The notes beneath the pieces were generated by a model. That model worked only from the letters and a program-made list of their open reading frames with translations. It was not told the DNA's origin and made no database searches. A stretch of DNA of 64,000 nt from an uncultured Clostridia bacterium (GTDB lineage Bacteria; Bacillota; Clostridia; TANB77; CAG-508). The translations under genes were made by a program, and so were the position numbers. This document shows, one piece after another, positions 16,777 to 26,815 of this stretch. The stretch covers positions 1 through 64,000 of the forward strand of contig CAKPGU010000003.1 in the NCBI GenBank assembly GCA_934155265.1, read 5' to 3'. Every line of letters starts with the position of its first letter. Position 1 is the stretch's first letter.

Positions 16777-17700
16777 TTGGATAAAGTTGTATTAGAATTA
16801 AAAAATGTAAGTAAGTCATTTGGAAAAAGAAAAGTCATTGATAATATTAGTCTTGATGTAAAAGAAGGAGAGATATATGGATTTTTAGGCCCAAATGGAT
16901 CAGGAAAAACTACAACAATAAAAATGATTCTAAGACTTATAAGTAGTGATTCAGGAGAAATTAAAGTAAATGGTTTTGATACAAGAAAGCAGTTTGAAAG
17001 AGCAATGGAATATATCGGTGCTATAGTTGAAAATCCAGATATGTATAAATATATGTCTGCTATAGATAATTTGAAATTACATGCAAGAATAAGAAATATC
17101 GACGAGAAAAGAATTGATGAAGTCATAGAAATGGTAGGACTTAAAGGAAGAGAAAAAGATAAAGTGGGCAAATATTCATTAGGTATGAAACAAAGGCTAG
17201 GTCTTGCATTAACATTATTACATAAACCAAAAGTTTTGATATTAGATGAGCCAACTAATGGGTTAGATCCTGCAGGAATAAAGAAATTAAGAGATATTTT
17301 GAAAGAAATAGCGCATAAAGAGGGAGTTGCTGTATTTGTATCATCACATATATTGTCAGAAATGCAATTAATGTGTGACAAAGTAGCTGTTATTGATAGT
17401 GGAAAGGTTGTAAAAGTTGAAGAGATTACCAAACAAGAAGAAAAAATAGAAATAGTTGAAATAAAAGTCAAAGATGTAGAAAAAGCAATGCAGATAATAA
17501 ACGAGAAGTTTAATGATTTTAAAGCAAAACAAGATGGAAATAGTATAGAAATTACACTTCCAACAGAAGAATTACCTAAAGTTGTTAAAGAATTAGCTAT
17601 TGCTGATACTGAAATAAAAGCAGTTATACCAAAAGAGCATAGCTTGGAAGAGATATTTTTTGATGCAACAAAAGGAGGTAAAAATAATGAAAATATTTAA
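16777..17700 (+). CDS. ABC transporter ATPase (ABC-2 exporter type)
   Basis: 307 residues, with Walker A GPNGSGKTT (36-44), signature YSLGMKQR, Walker B VLILDEPTNGLDP and the H-loop SSHIL in order. The C-terminal ~90-residue extension is typical of bacitracin/antimicrobial-peptide or multidrug ATPases of the ABC-2 class. Translation starts at TTG 16777 behind AAAGGGGGAAG, an unusual start but clearly placed. The end overlaps the permease gene by 14 bases, so the two are translationally coupled. Confidence 0.9.
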   Translation: MDKVVLELKNVSKSFGKRKVIDNISLDVKEGEIYGFLGPNGSGKTTTIKMILRLISSDSGEIKVNGFDTRKQFERAMEYIGAIVENPDMYKYMSAIDNLKLHARIRNIDEKRIDEVIEMVGLKGREKDKVGKYSLGMKQRLGLALTLLHKPKVLILDEPTNGLDPAGIKKLRDILKEIAHKEGVAVFVSSHILSEMQLMCDKVAVIDSGKVVKVEEITKQEEKIEIVEIKVKDVEKAMQIINEKFNDFKAKQDGNSIEITLPTEELPKVVKELAIADTEIKAVIPKEHSLEEIFFDATKGGKNNENI

Positions 17701-19117
17701 ATTATTTATAGATGAAAATATAAAAACATGGAAAAAGTTTTCTACTAAGTTATTAATAATAGCAGTATTGCTTTCTCTTATAGGAGTGCTTGGGCTTACT
17801 AAACTTATGCAATATATGGATGAGAAAAGTAGAATAACAGGAACAGTAGTAGATACTAGTGATGAATATTTGAAAAGTGAAATAGAGTATTTTAAAGAAC
17901 AATTAAAAGATGAAAGTTTAGATGAAGAAAGCAAAAAATCTATACAAGCGCAAATGGAACAATATGAGATGTATTTAGAGTATGATATAAAACTATATGG
18001 AGATACTTGGAAAAATGATATTGTAAAAAGTATTGTAAAACTAAGGCAAAATGAAAAGAATGATGAAGCGGAAAAATTAGTACAAATATTGAAAGATAAT
18101 GATTATTCAGGATACATAGCAAATGAAAAGAAAATTTTAAAAGATGAATTAGATAATAAAGAAATAGGACAACAAGAATATAATGATGAAATTTTAATAT
18201 TGGAACTAAAAGAAGAATATCTAAATGGAAATGAGGAAACTTGGAAAAAATCAACAATTAATGAAATTCAAAGAAGTCAAAAAGGAATAAGAGAAGGAAT
18301 TAATTTAAACAGTGGAAAATTACTAAAAGTTGAAGATAAACAAAAATTGGAAGACTTAATAATAATGGATAAATATAGATTAAATAAAAATATAGAACCA
18401 ACAGAAGAAAGTTCAGAGGAAAATTTTAGATTAAGATTTGAAATGTTAGCTCCAATGTTTGTAATTGCAGTAATATCAATTGTTACAGTAATAATAGCAG
18501 GTGGAACAATATCAACAGAAGTTTCTTCAGGAACAATTAAATTTTGGGCATTAACACCTAATAAAAGATGGAAAATCTTAACTGCTAAATTATTATCAAT
18601 ATTATTCTACATAATAATTTTAACATTAGTAATGTCATTATTAAGTGTAGCATTTGCAAATATATTTTTCCAAGAAAATGGAGAAACATATTTATATGTG
18701 AAAAATGGAGAGGTACAAGAAATAGGAAATACTTTATATACTGTTGAATTGTATTTCGCAAAAACGATACCAGTAATTATTTTTGCATTATTTGCTGTAA
18801 TGCTTTCTACAGTTACTAGAAATACAGCAGCTTCTGTAAGTTTCAGTATGGCTTTATACATGGGAAATGGTATTGTTATGATGATATTAAATCAATTTAT
18901 AAAAAAAGATTGGATAAGATTTGTGCCATTTAACAATTTAAATATTGCTGAAAAGATATTTTCAAATTCAAATAATTTGTCACAAATGTTACTAGATGGA
19001 ACTGATACTTTTGCAAAATCAACTTCTTTAGGATTTTCACTTGGTGTATTAGTTGTATGTGCAATTCTTATGCTTGTAACTATGTATGATAGTTTTAATA
19101 AAAGAGATATAATTTAG
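17687..19117 (+). CDS. ABC-2 family permease
   Basis: 476 residues. One N-terminal membrane helix (KLLIIAVLLSLIGVLGL) is followed by a long extracytoplasmic, helical, charged domain (about 45-255) and five C-terminal membrane segments with ISTEVSSGTIKFWALTPNKRW, the conserved ABC-2 cytoplasmic loop. ATG 17687 sits behind AAAGGAGG inside the end of the ATPase gene. It partners the ATPase at 16777; the substrate is unknown (peptide or lipid export are typical). The large external domain is longer than in minimal ABC-2 permeases. Confidence 0.85.
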   Translation: MKIFKLFIDENIKTWKKFSTKLLIIAVLLSLIGVLGLTKLMQYMDEKSRITGTVVDTSDEYLKSEIEYFKEQLKDESLDEESKKSIQAQMEQYEMYLEYDIKLYGDTWKNDIVKSIVKLRQNEKNDEAEKLVQILKDNDYSGYIANEKKILKDELDNKEIGQQEYNDEILILELKEEYLNGNEETWKKSTINEIQRSQKGIREGINLNSGKLLKVEDKQKLEDLIIMDKYRLNKNIEPTEESSEENFRLRFEMLAPMFVIAVISIVTVIIAGGTISTEVSSGTIKFWALTPNKRWKILTAKLLSILFYIIILTLVMSLLSVAFANIFFQENGETYLYVKNGEVQEIGNTLYTVELYFAKTIPVIIFALFAVMLSTVTRNTAASVSFSMALYMGNGIVMMILNQFIKKDWIRFVPFNNLNIAEKIFSNSNNLSQMLLDGTDTFAKSTSLGFSLGVLVVCAILMLVTMYDSFNKRDII

Positions 19118-19120
19118 GAT

Positions 19121-19230
19121 AATCAAAAAAATATCATTTTGCTGTTTAACTGCGGACACTTCGCTATTTTAAATTTGCTTAACACAAATTTAAAATACCT
19201 TGTTAAACTTTAAAATGATATTTTTTGATT
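19121..19230. repeat. Large nested inverted repeat (cruciform-like)
   Basis: Outer arms 19121-19140 and 19212-19230 are complementary over 19 bases. Inside lie GTTTAAC (19144-19150) with GTTAAAC (19202-19208), and ATTTTAAATTT (19166-19176) with AAATTTAAAAT (19186-19196). The unpaired segment 19151-19165 reads TGCGGACACTTCGCT. It could end the exporter transcript, but it is larger than a terminator and has the same layout as the elements at 39619 and 57251. Confidence 0.7.
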
Positions 19231-19343
19231 AAAAGAATAAAATTTTAAAGAATTATAATAGTAAAATTTAGACATTCGACAAGGTTCTATTTTTTTTGAA
19301 TTTTTAATATTATATAATTTGTTTAAATAGGGAGAGATTGAAT

Positions 19344-19592
19344 ATGAAAAGAAGTGGAGAAGAGTGTAAACTATCTGATTTAAAAGTAGGACAAAAAGCA
19401 AAAGTTTTAAAATTAACTGAAGAAAATAAAGCAATTAGAAGACATTTATTAGATATGGGAATTACAAGAGGAGTTGAAATTACAATAAAAAAAATAGCTC
19501 CAATGGGTGATCCGATAGATATTAATTTAAGAGATTATGAATTGTGTATCCGAAAAGAAGACCTTAGTAAAATTGAAGTTGAGGTACTATAA
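19344..19592 (+). CDS. feoA: FeoA family ferrous-iron transport protein
   Basis: 82 residues with an SH3-like fold. CKLSDLKVGQKAKVLKL, RRHLLDMGITRGVEITIKKIAPMGDPI and YELCIRKEDLSKI are standard FeoA segments. FeoA is a small cytoplasmic partner of FeoB needed for Fe(II) uptake. ATG 19344 is chosen over TTG 19338 because GGGAGAG lies at the proper distance. It is directly followed by feoB. Confidence 0.92.
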   Translation: MKRSGEECKLSDLKVGQKAKVLKLTEENKAIRRHLLDMGITRGVEITIKKIAPMGDPIDINLRDYELCIRKEDLSKIEVEVL

Positions 19593-19621
19593 ATAAACCT
19601 TGGGAAAGGAAGGAGAATAGT

Positions 19622-21790
19622 ATGAAAATTGCTTTAGTAGGAAATCAAAATAGTGGAAAAACAACATTATTTAATGTATTAACAGGGATGAATGCTAAAA
19701 TTGGAAATTGGCCAGGTGTGACAATAGAAAAAAAGACAGGAGTTATCAAAGGGACAAACTATGAAATTACAGATTTACCAGGAATATATTCACTAAGTCC
19801 ATATAGTACAGAAGAGGAAGTTTCAAGAAAATTTATATTTGATGAAAATCCTGATGTAATTATAAATATAATTGATAGCACATCACTTGAAAGAAGTTTA
19901 TATTTGACAACTCAATTATTAGAATTAGATTCAAAAGTAATTGTGGTATTAAATATGGTTGATATTTTAGAAAAAAAGGGACTAGCTATAAATGAACAAA
20001 AATTAGAGCAAATATTAGGAACAAAAGTTATAAAAATATCAGCATTAAAAGAAATTGGAATAGATAAATTAATACAAGAAATAGCAATACCAAAAGTATA
20101 TGATAGATTATATATTTATGACGCATTAATGGAAAAATCAATAAAACAAATTGAAAATCTAATTCATTTAGAAATGAGTCATAAAAGGTTTATAGCTGTA
20201 AAATTGCTTGAAAATGATGAAAGATTTAATGATTTAAATACACCTAAAATAAAGAATATTCAACGAGAGTTAGTTCAAAATTATGATACAGATTTGGAAG
20301 AAACAATAGCAACTGAAAGATACAAATTTATAGAACGAATCAAAAAAGATACAGTGAGTTATATAAATTCAAAATCGGAAGAAACATATATATTAAAGCC
20401 ATCAAATGAAACAGTATCAGATAAATTAGACAAAATATTTTTAAATAAATGGTTGGCATTTCCTGTATTTATAGTAATTATGTTTTTTGTGTATTATTTA
20501 TCAGTTGGAGTTATTGGAAGTTTTACAGTAGATTGGATTTCTAATTTTGTAAATACATTTGGAGAAAAAGTTAGAATAGGTTTAGAAATTATAGGAACAT
20601 CAGAATGGATAAATAGTCTAGTTGTTGATGGAATGATAGCAGGTGTTGGCTCTGTATTAAGTTTTGTACCACAATTAACAATCTTATTTATTTGTATATC
20701 AATACTAGAAACAACTGGATATATGTCAAGAATTGCATTATTATTAGATAAGGTTTTTAGAAAGATTGGGTTAAGCGGAAAAAGTCTTATTCCATTTATA
20801 GTAGGAGCAGGATGTAGTGTACCAGGAATAATGGGGACAAGAATAATAGAAAATCAAGATGAAAGAGAGATGACAACAATTTTAACTCCATTTATTCCAT
20901 GTAGTGCTAAGTTACCAATGATAGTTCTATTTTCAGGATATTTTTTTGGAGAAAAATCAGGACTAGTATCTGTATCATTATATTTTTTCGCAATAGCAAC
21001 AATAATTGTGAGCGCAATATTTATGAAAAAATTCGTATTTAAAAATACAAGTAGTACATATATTTCGGAATTGCCAGAATATAAATTACCTAATATAAAA
21101 TATGTTGCAAAAGATGTGTTTGAAAAGGTTATAGCATTTATAAAAAGAGCAGGAAGTATAATATTAATTTGTTCAATTGTAATATGGTTTTTATTATCAT
21201 TTTCATTTAAATTCGAATACGGGGTAAATGTAGAAAATAGTATATTAGCATCAATAGGAAAAAGTATATCTTGGATATTTTATCCAATGCTTGGAGAAAA
21301 CAGCTGGGGGGCAACGGTATCAGCAATTCAAGGATTGGTTGCAAAAGAACAAGTAATATCTTCAATGTCAGTAATAGCTGGACTAGCTGAAGATGCAGAA
21401 GAAGGTAACCAAATTTTTAAAAGTGGAATATTTAGTTTTTTTACTTCTTCATCAGCATATGCATTTATGGTGTTCAATTTATTTAGTGCACCATGTTTTG
21501 GAGCAATAGGAGCAATGAAAAGAGAATTGGGAGGAACTAAAAAAGTGTTAAAGGCAGTATCTTTTCAAATAACTTTTGCGTGGATTTTAGCGACAATTGT
21601 ATATCAGGTAGGAAGTAGAATCGAAAATGGAATGTTTAATTTATTAGATTTAATAGTTGGTATGATAATTATTTTAATTGTATTTTTTATAATAAATCGA
21701 AAAAAGAATGAAAATAATAGATGTAATGGCTGTCCATATTGCAAAGACTGTGAAAAAAGAGAAAAAACATTAAAAAATTTTATTGACTAA
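19622..21790 (+). CDS. feoB: Ferrous iron transporter FeoB
   Basis: 722 residues. The N-terminal G domain carries G1 GNQNSGKTTLFN (7-18), G3 DLPG, G4 NMVD and G5-like SALKE; a GDI-like helical spacer (about 165-260) leads to the membrane part with eight or more helices. FIVGAGCSVPGIMGTR and FIPCSAKLPMI are Gate motifs with conserved cysteines. The C-terminus ends in a cysteine cluster (CNGCPYCKDCEKRE), seen in some FeoB proteins and possibly metal-binding. It imports Fe(II), and is probably relevant to the suf operon downstream. GGAAGGAG precedes the ATG. Confidence 0.95.
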   Translation: MKIALVGNQNSGKTTLFNVLTGMNAKIGNWPGVTIEKKTGVIKGTNYEITDLPGIYSLSPYSTEEEVSRKFIFDENPDVIINIIDSTSLERSLYLTTQLLELDSKVIVVLNMVDILEKKGLAINEQKLEQILGTKVIKISALKEIGIDKLIQEIAIPKVYDRLYIYDALMEKSIKQIENLIHLEMSHKRFIAVKLLENDERFNDLNTPKIKNIQRELVQNYDTDLEETIATERYKFIERIKKDTVSYINSKSEETYILKPSNETVSDKLDKIFLNKWLAFPVFIVIMFFVYYLSVGVIGSFTVDWISNFVNTFGEKVRIGLEIIGTSEWINSLVVDGMIAGVGSVLSFVPQLTILFICISILETTGYMSRIALLLDKVFRKIGLSGKSLIPFIVGAGCSVPGIMGTRIIENQDEREMTTILTPFIPCSAKLPMIVLFSGYFFGEKSGLVSVSLYFFAIATIIVSAIFMKKFVFKNTSSTYISELPEYKLPNIKYVAKDVFEKVIAFIKRAGSIILICSIVIWFLLSFSFKFEYGVNVENSILASIGKSISWIFYPMLGENSWGATVSAIQGLVAKEQVISSMSVIAGLAEDAEEGNQIFKSGIFSFFTSSSAYAFMVFNLFSAPCFGAIGAMKRELGGTKKVLKAVSFQITFAWILATIVYQVGSRIENGMFNLLDLIVGMIIILIVFFIINRKKNENNRCNGCPYCKDCEKREKTLKNFID

Positions 21791-21849
21791 TATGTGATAT
21801 ATGTTTATAATTATGGATGACAATAAATATAAAGAAAAAGGTGATACGA

Positions 21850-23181
21850 ATGAACTTAAAAGACTTAGTAAACAAAATAAAACCAAGTTTTAATTACAAG
21901 AAAAATAGTGAACAAAAAAGATTAGAAAAGGGAGTAGTAGCTGTACAAAATGTGTATGAACAAAGTGAATCACAAAAAGAAGCTAATAAAAAGGCTATGG
22001 ACATTATAAATGCTACTATCCAAGCTAATCCCAAAATGCCAGCAGATGAATTTTTAAAAATGATTCAAGAAAATACGGAATTATCAGATGCTAGTTTAGT
22101 AGAAATTATGAAACAAATGAAATCAGAAGATGTATTAGTAGATACAGCTAAAAAAGTAGATCTTGATACAGAAGCAATAGTAGAAATCATACAAGAAGCA
22201 AATGTAAGTCCAGTGACAGCACAAAAGCTTGCAGAACAAATACCAGATGAGGAAGTGCAAAAAGAACAGCAGGCAGAAATAGAAAGAAGAGCAAAAGAAG
22301 AACAAAGAAAAAGAGAACAGGAAAAAGAAAATAAAATATTATCTAAATTGGAAGAAATCTACAATAATTGTGAAAGTATAAATGATGCAGTCTTAGTAGA
22401 TGACATAAGTAAATTAAATATAGAAAACAAAGATGAAAGAATAAATAGTATATTGAAACAAATTGTTGCAAAAAAAATTGCAATAGATTGTATGAACTTT
22501 GGTGGACCAAAGCTTCCAACAATGATGAAAATTATACCTGCAACAGAAATGCTTGAAGAGGACATACCATCTTTAGTTGAAAATGAGTATCAAAAAGTTA
22601 AAGCAGTATATGATGAAGAAGAAAAAGAGTACTATAAATATAATACAGAAAGAAAGAAAATGGTAAAAGGAAAAATACTAGAAAATATAGCAAAAGAAGT
22701 TGCAAGGAATTTTGAAGAAATTGGAGATATTAGTATACCACAAATAGATGCTTTGAAGAATTTGAGTGAAGAAGAAATAAAAATTTTTATAAATGCTGTA
22801 AAAAAACCAGGACATCAAATAGAAATTGGAAAGGGAAACATAAAAATGGTTGAAAGGCAATTAAGGGGAGTTTCAATAGGTGAATTTGAAAATTTAAAAA
22901 TGATGCTTGGAAAAATGAAGGCTAATGATAGAGAAAGAGCAGTAAGTGGTTTTATACAACAACTAAAGGTAAATAAAACAAAAGAACAACAAGAATTAGA
23001 TTTTGAAATATCAGATATAGGTTATAAAATAAGAAGACTGCCAATTGAAAAACAATTAGATGCTGCAAAAGCGATATCTGCTATACTAGATCAAAGATAT
23101 CAATCAATTGAAAAGGGAAAAAAACATCCAGAACAAAATCATGATAAAAGAAGTGAGGATTCAGGAGAACAAGTACAATAA
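21850..23181 (+). CDS. Helical charged protein, unknown function
   Basis: 443 residues, almost wholly predicted helical, rich in Glu and Lys, with no membrane helix or signal. The first 150 residues hold short helix repeats (NATIQANPKMPADEFLKMI; IVEIIQEANVSPVTAQKLAEQIP) that resemble UBA-like or Armadillo-like pairs. A coiled-coil segment (about 147-175, EQQAEIERRAKEEQRK) separates them from a C-terminal helical domain (about 200-430). AAGGTGAT precedes ATG 21850. It lies 59 bases after feoB and ends at a terminator. The family was not recognised. Confidence 0.6.
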   Translation: MNLKDLVNKIKPSFNYKKNSEQKRLEKGVVAVQNVYEQSESQKEANKKAMDIINATIQANPKMPADEFLKMIQENTELSDASLVEIMKQMKSEDVLVDTAKKVDLDTEAIVEIIQEANVSPVTAQKLAEQIPDEEVQKEQQAEIERRAKEEQRKREQEKENKILSKLEEIYNNCESINDAVLVDDISKLNIENKDERINSILKQIVAKKIAIDCMNFGGPKLPTMMKIIPATEMLEEDIPSLVENEYQKVKAVYDEEEKEYYKYNTERKKMVKGKILENIAKEVARNFEEIGDISIPQIDALKNLSEEEIKIFINAVKKPGHQIEIGKGNIKMVERQLRGVSIGEFENLKMMLGKMKANDRERAVSGFIQQLKVNKTKEQQELDFEISDIGYKIRRLPIEKQLDAAKAISAILDQRYQSIEKGKKHPEQNHDKRSEDSGEQVQ

Positions 23182-23188
23182 CAAGGAA

Positions 23189-23227
23189 AAAGAGAGAACT
23201 TTAAATTTTAGGTTTTCTCTTTTTTTC
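23189..23227 (+). terminator. Intrinsic terminator
   Basis: AAAGAGAGAACT pairs with GGTTTTCTCTTT around a short A+T loop, followed by a T run. It separates the unknown helical gene from the methyltransferase. Confidence 0.8.
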
Positions 23228-23284
23228 TTGTCATTTTTTTATCGTTATGCTAAAATAGTAGCGAAAGAGAAGTGATTAATAATT

Positions 23285-24169
23285 ATGCAAATACCACAAT
23301 TTTTAGAAGAAATGCTACAAAAACAATATAATAATGAAATAACAAATAAAATAATTGAAGGATATAAAGAACAAAGAAATGTAACATTAAGAATTAATAC
23401 AATAAAAACTACAAAAGAAAAAATAAAAGAGTGCTTAAACCAAGCTAAAATAGAATTTCAAGAAGTAGAATGGAATAGAGATGCATTAATTATAAAAAAT
23501 GCAAGGGAAGAGGAAATCAGAAAACTAGAAATATATGAAAATGGAGAAATATATTTACAAAGTTTATCGTCAATGTTACCACCAATAATATTAGAACCCA
23601 AAGAAGGAGAGAATATATTAGATATGGCAGCTGCACCAGGAGGTAAGACAACTCAAATGGCATCACTTACAAATAATAAAGTATTTATTACAGCTGTTGA
23701 GAAAAACAAAATAAGAGCAGAAAGACTAAAATATAATTTGCAAAAACAAGGAGTAGGCTGTGTAAATGTAATGTTAGAAGACGCAAGAAAATTAAGTGAT
23801 TTCTTTTCATTTGACAAGATTCTTTTGGATGCACCATGTAGTGGAAGTGGAACAATGAGCATATTTGATAAAAACTTTAATGAAGAACTAATAAAAAGAT
23901 CTTCCAAAACACAAGAAGAATTATTAAAAAAAGCATTAAAAATATTAAAACCAGGTGGAGAAATGGTATATTCTACATGTTCTATTTTAAAACAAGAAAA
24001 TGAAGACATACTGTCAAAAGTGCTAACAAAAGCAAATGCAGAAATAGAACCTATAAATTTAACGGAAAACATTGTTACCTTACCAAGCAAAATCGAGGGG
24101 ACAATTACTGTTTGCCCAACAGAAAATTATGAAGGATTTTTTGTAGCAAAGATTAGAAAATTAAAATAA
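23285..24169 (+). CDS. RsmB/NOP-family RNA (cytosine-5) methyltransferase
   Basis: 294 residues. The SAM-binding motif DMAAAPGGKTTQ (near 117), the catalytic LDAPCSGSGTMS with its proline-cysteine (near 183), and the second cysteine in YSTCSI (near 228) define an m5C RNA methyltransferase. An N-terminal helper domain of about 95 residues precedes it. It is shorter than RsmB (about 430-450), lacking the NusB-like domain, and shorter than RsmF, lacking a C-terminal PUA-like part. The target is rRNA or tRNA; which cannot be told. It is closely followed by the P-type ATPase gene. Confidence 0.88.
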   Translation: MQIPQFLEEMLQKQYNNEITNKIIEGYKEQRNVTLRINTIKTTKEKIKECLNQAKIEFQEVEWNRDALIIKNAREEEIRKLEIYENGEIYLQSLSSMLPPIILEPKEGENILDMAAAPGGKTTQMASLTNNKVFITAVEKNKIRAERLKYNLQKQGVGCVNVMLEDARKLSDFFSFDKILLDAPCSGSGTMSIFDKNFNEELIKRSSKTQEELLKKALKILKPGGEMVYSTCSILKQENEDILSKVLTKANAEIEPINLTENIVTLPSKIEGTITVCPTENYEGFFVAKIRKLK

Positions 24170-24187
24170 ATCTTAGGGGGAATACAA

Positions 24188-26815
24188 ATGATTCAAATAT
24201 TTGATATAAAAAAAGCAAAAAAGAATTTATTAAAAGCAAATGACACCGAAGAGTTAGCAGAATATATAAAAGAATCACAATTAACAGCAAGTGAAACTTT
24301 AGAAGAATATAAGAGTAATGAAGTTAGTGGACTTACCACAAAAGAAGCGAATTTAAGATTAGAACAAAATGGAAAAAATAAAGTAGTAAAAGAAGACAAC
24401 AAAAGTTGGTTTTATTTTTATATAAATTCATTTAAAGACCAGTTTATTATCATACTATTATTATTAGCAATAATAAACTTTTGCTTAGGCGATAGACTAG
24501 GGTCTGCGATTATTGTTGCAATAGCGGTTATTAGTGCTAATATAAGATTTGCGCAAGATTATTCAGTATATAAGTTTAATAAACAATTAAAAAATAGAAT
24601 TACATCAAAAACAAATGTATTAAGAGATAATAAAGAACAAGAAATCAAAGTAGAAGATGTTGTAATAGGAGATATTATAAAATTAAATGCAGGCGCAATC
24701 ATTCCAGCAGATGTAAAAATTATCGAAAGTAAAGATCTATTCATTAATCAATCAGTATTTACAGGAGAAAGTGCACCAATAGAAAAGAAAGTAACAGCAG
24801 GTGAAACAAAAGAAATATTTGATATTGAAAATATTTGCTTAATGGGAGCAAGTGTTATTAGTGGAAAAGCAACAGCTGTAGTAATCAGAACAGGATTTAA
24901 AACCTATCTTGGAAAAATGGGAAAAGAAGTTGATGTAAAAAAGGAAAGTACAAATTTTGAAAAAGGAATGAAAAATATCACAAATATGCTAATCAAATAT
25001 ATGATAGTAGTATGTTTTGCAGTATTAATCATTGATGGAGTAATAAAAGGAAACTTCAATGAAGCAATTCTTTTTGCATTATCAGTTGCGGTTGGAATAA
25101 CTCCAAGTATGTTGCCAATGATAGTAAATGTAAATTTAACAAAAGGAAGCAAGTCATTAGCAAAAAAGAAAACATTAGTAAAAAGAATAGAATCAATTCA
25201 GAATTTGGGAGCAATAGACATATTATGTACAGATAAAACTGGTACATTAACAGAAGATAAAATAACACTTCAAAAATATATTGATATTGAAGGAAAAGAA
25301 AATATAAATATACTTGAATATGCATATATAAATAGTTTTTATGGAACTGGAATGAAGAACTTAGTAGATAGAGCAATCCTAGTATATGGAAAAGAACATC
25401 AAATAGAAGAAAAAATTGAAAGATACGAAAAAATAGATGAAATACCATTTGACTATGATAGAAAGAAAATGAGTGTTATAGTAAAAAAAGGTTCACAATA
25501 TAGAATGATTACAAAAGGAGCATTAGAAGAAGTAATAAAAAGTTGTACAAAAGTAAAAAGAAATGGACAATTAGAAGAAATAACACAAGAGATAATAGAA
25601 AAGGTAGAAGCAAAAGCAAAAGAACTTGCAGAAACAGGAATGCAAGTTATAGCTTTAGCAGAAAAAAGAGATTATCCAGGAGTAGATGTGCTAGATAGTA
25701 CTTATGAGAGAGAGATGACATTTATTGGATTCATAGGATTTCTAGATCCTCCAAAAAAAGGAGTTGCAAATACAATAAACAAATTGCGTAAAATAGGAGT
25801 AAAAACAAAAATATTAACAGGTGATAATCCTTATGCAACGAAAAACATTTGTAATTTATCTGGATTAAATGGAAATGATATCCTTTTAGGAACAGACATT
25901 GACAAATTAACAGATGAAGAGCTTTCAAAAAGAGTTGAAGAAGTAGATGTATTTGCAAGGTTAAATCCTCTACAAAAAGAAAGAGTTGTTGCAACATATA
26001 AAAACAATGGACATGTAGTTGGATATATGGGAGATGGAGTAAATGACTCACCATCATTACATAAAGCTGATATAGGAATATCAGTAAATACAGCAACAGA
26101 TATTGCAAAAGAAGCAAGTGATATAATTTTGCTTGAAAGAAATTTGAATGTTATTTATGATGGAGTAATTGAAGGAAGAAAAGTATATGGGAATATTATA
26201 AAATACATGAAAATGGCATTAAGTTCAGACTTTGGAGATGTATTTAGTATAATGATAGCAAGTATCTTTTTACCATTTTTGCCATTACTACCAATTCAAA
26301 TGTTAATACAAGACTTCATATACGATTTTTCGCAAATAGGAATCCCATATGACAATGTTGATGAGGAATTTTTGAGAAAACCTAAAAAATGGAACACAAA
26401 AGGAATATCAAAATTCATGCAAGTTATGGGAATAACAAGCTCATTAATAGATGTAATATCATTTATTATTTTCTGGTTTATTTTAGGATATAATAGAATA
26501 GAAAAACAAGCATATTTCCAAACTGCATGGTTTGTAACATGTTTAATAACAGAATTAATGATAATCTACAATGTAAGAACAAGCAAAAAGCCATTTATAG
26601 AATCAAATGCTTCAAAAAAATTAATGCTACTTACACTGTTTTCAGGAATATTAACAATTATAACACCAATTATATTACATGGTGTGAAATCATTTAACTT
26701 TGTAATCTTACCACCAGTATATTATTTATATTTGGTAGGATTAGTTCTTGGATATTTCGTTATAGTTAGCTTTATAAAGAAAGCATATATAAAGAAATAT
26801 CATGAATGGTTGTAA
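24188..26815 (+). CDS. mgtA: MgtA-type P-type ATPase (Mg2+ transport)
   Basis: 875 residues. FTGESAP (A domain), DKTGTLTEDK with the phosphorylated Asp, TGDNPYATKNI and MGDGVNDSPSL (P domain) occur in order, with about ten membrane segments. The C-terminal sequence DFIYDFSQIGIPYDNVD is typical of the MgtA/MgtB (P-IIIB) group that imports Mg2+, distinguishing it from Ca2+ ATPases. No M-box riboswitch was seen in the 18-base spacer after the methyltransferase gene, so it is likely co-transcribed. GGGGGAA lies before the ATG. The gene ends beside a long inverted repeat. Confidence 0.88.
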   Translation: MIQIFDIKKAKKNLLKANDTEELAEYIKESQLTASETLEEYKSNEVSGLTTKEANLRLEQNGKNKVVKEDNKSWFYFYINSFKDQFIIILLLLAIINFCLGDRLGSAIIVAIAVISANIRFAQDYSVYKFNKQLKNRITSKTNVLRDNKEQEIKVEDVVIGDIIKLNAGAIIPADVKIIESKDLFINQSVFTGESAPIEKKVTAGETKEIFDIENICLMGASVISGKATAVVIRTGFKTYLGKMGKEVDVKKESTNFEKGMKNITNMLIKYMIVVCFAVLIIDGVIKGNFNEAILFALSVAVGITPSMLPMIVNVNLTKGSKSLAKKKTLVKRIESIQNLGAIDILCTDKTGTLTEDKITLQKYIDIEGKENINILEYAYINSFYGTGMKNLVDRAILVYGKEHQIEEKIERYEKIDEIPFDYDRKKMSVIVKKGSQYRMITKGALEEVIKSCTKVKRNGQLEEITQEIIEKVEAKAKELAETGMQVIALAEKRDYPGVDVLDSTYEREMTFIGFIGFLDPPKKGVANTINKLRKIGVKTKILTGDNPYATKNICNLSGLNGNDILLGTDIDKLTDEELSKRVEEVDVFARLNPLQKERVVATYKNNGHVVGYMGDGVNDSPSLHKADIGISVNTATDIAKEASDIILLERNLNVIYDGVIEGRKVYGNIIKYMKMALSSDFGDVFSIMIASIFLPFLPLLPIQMLIQDFIYDFSQIGIPYDNVDEEFLRKPKKWNTKGISKFMQVMGITSSLIDVISFIIFWFILGYNRIEKQAYFQTAWFVTCLITELMIIYNVRTSKKPFIESNASKKLMLLTLFSGILTIITPIILHGVKSFNFVILPPVYYLYLVGLVLGYFVIVSFIKKAYIKKYHEWL

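Noticed and set aside
16719..17471. Long minus-strand open frame opposite the ABC ATPase gene.
   Set aside because: It is a shadow of the A+T-rich coding strand, without ribosome site or recognisable protein features; the plus strand has full ATPase motifs.
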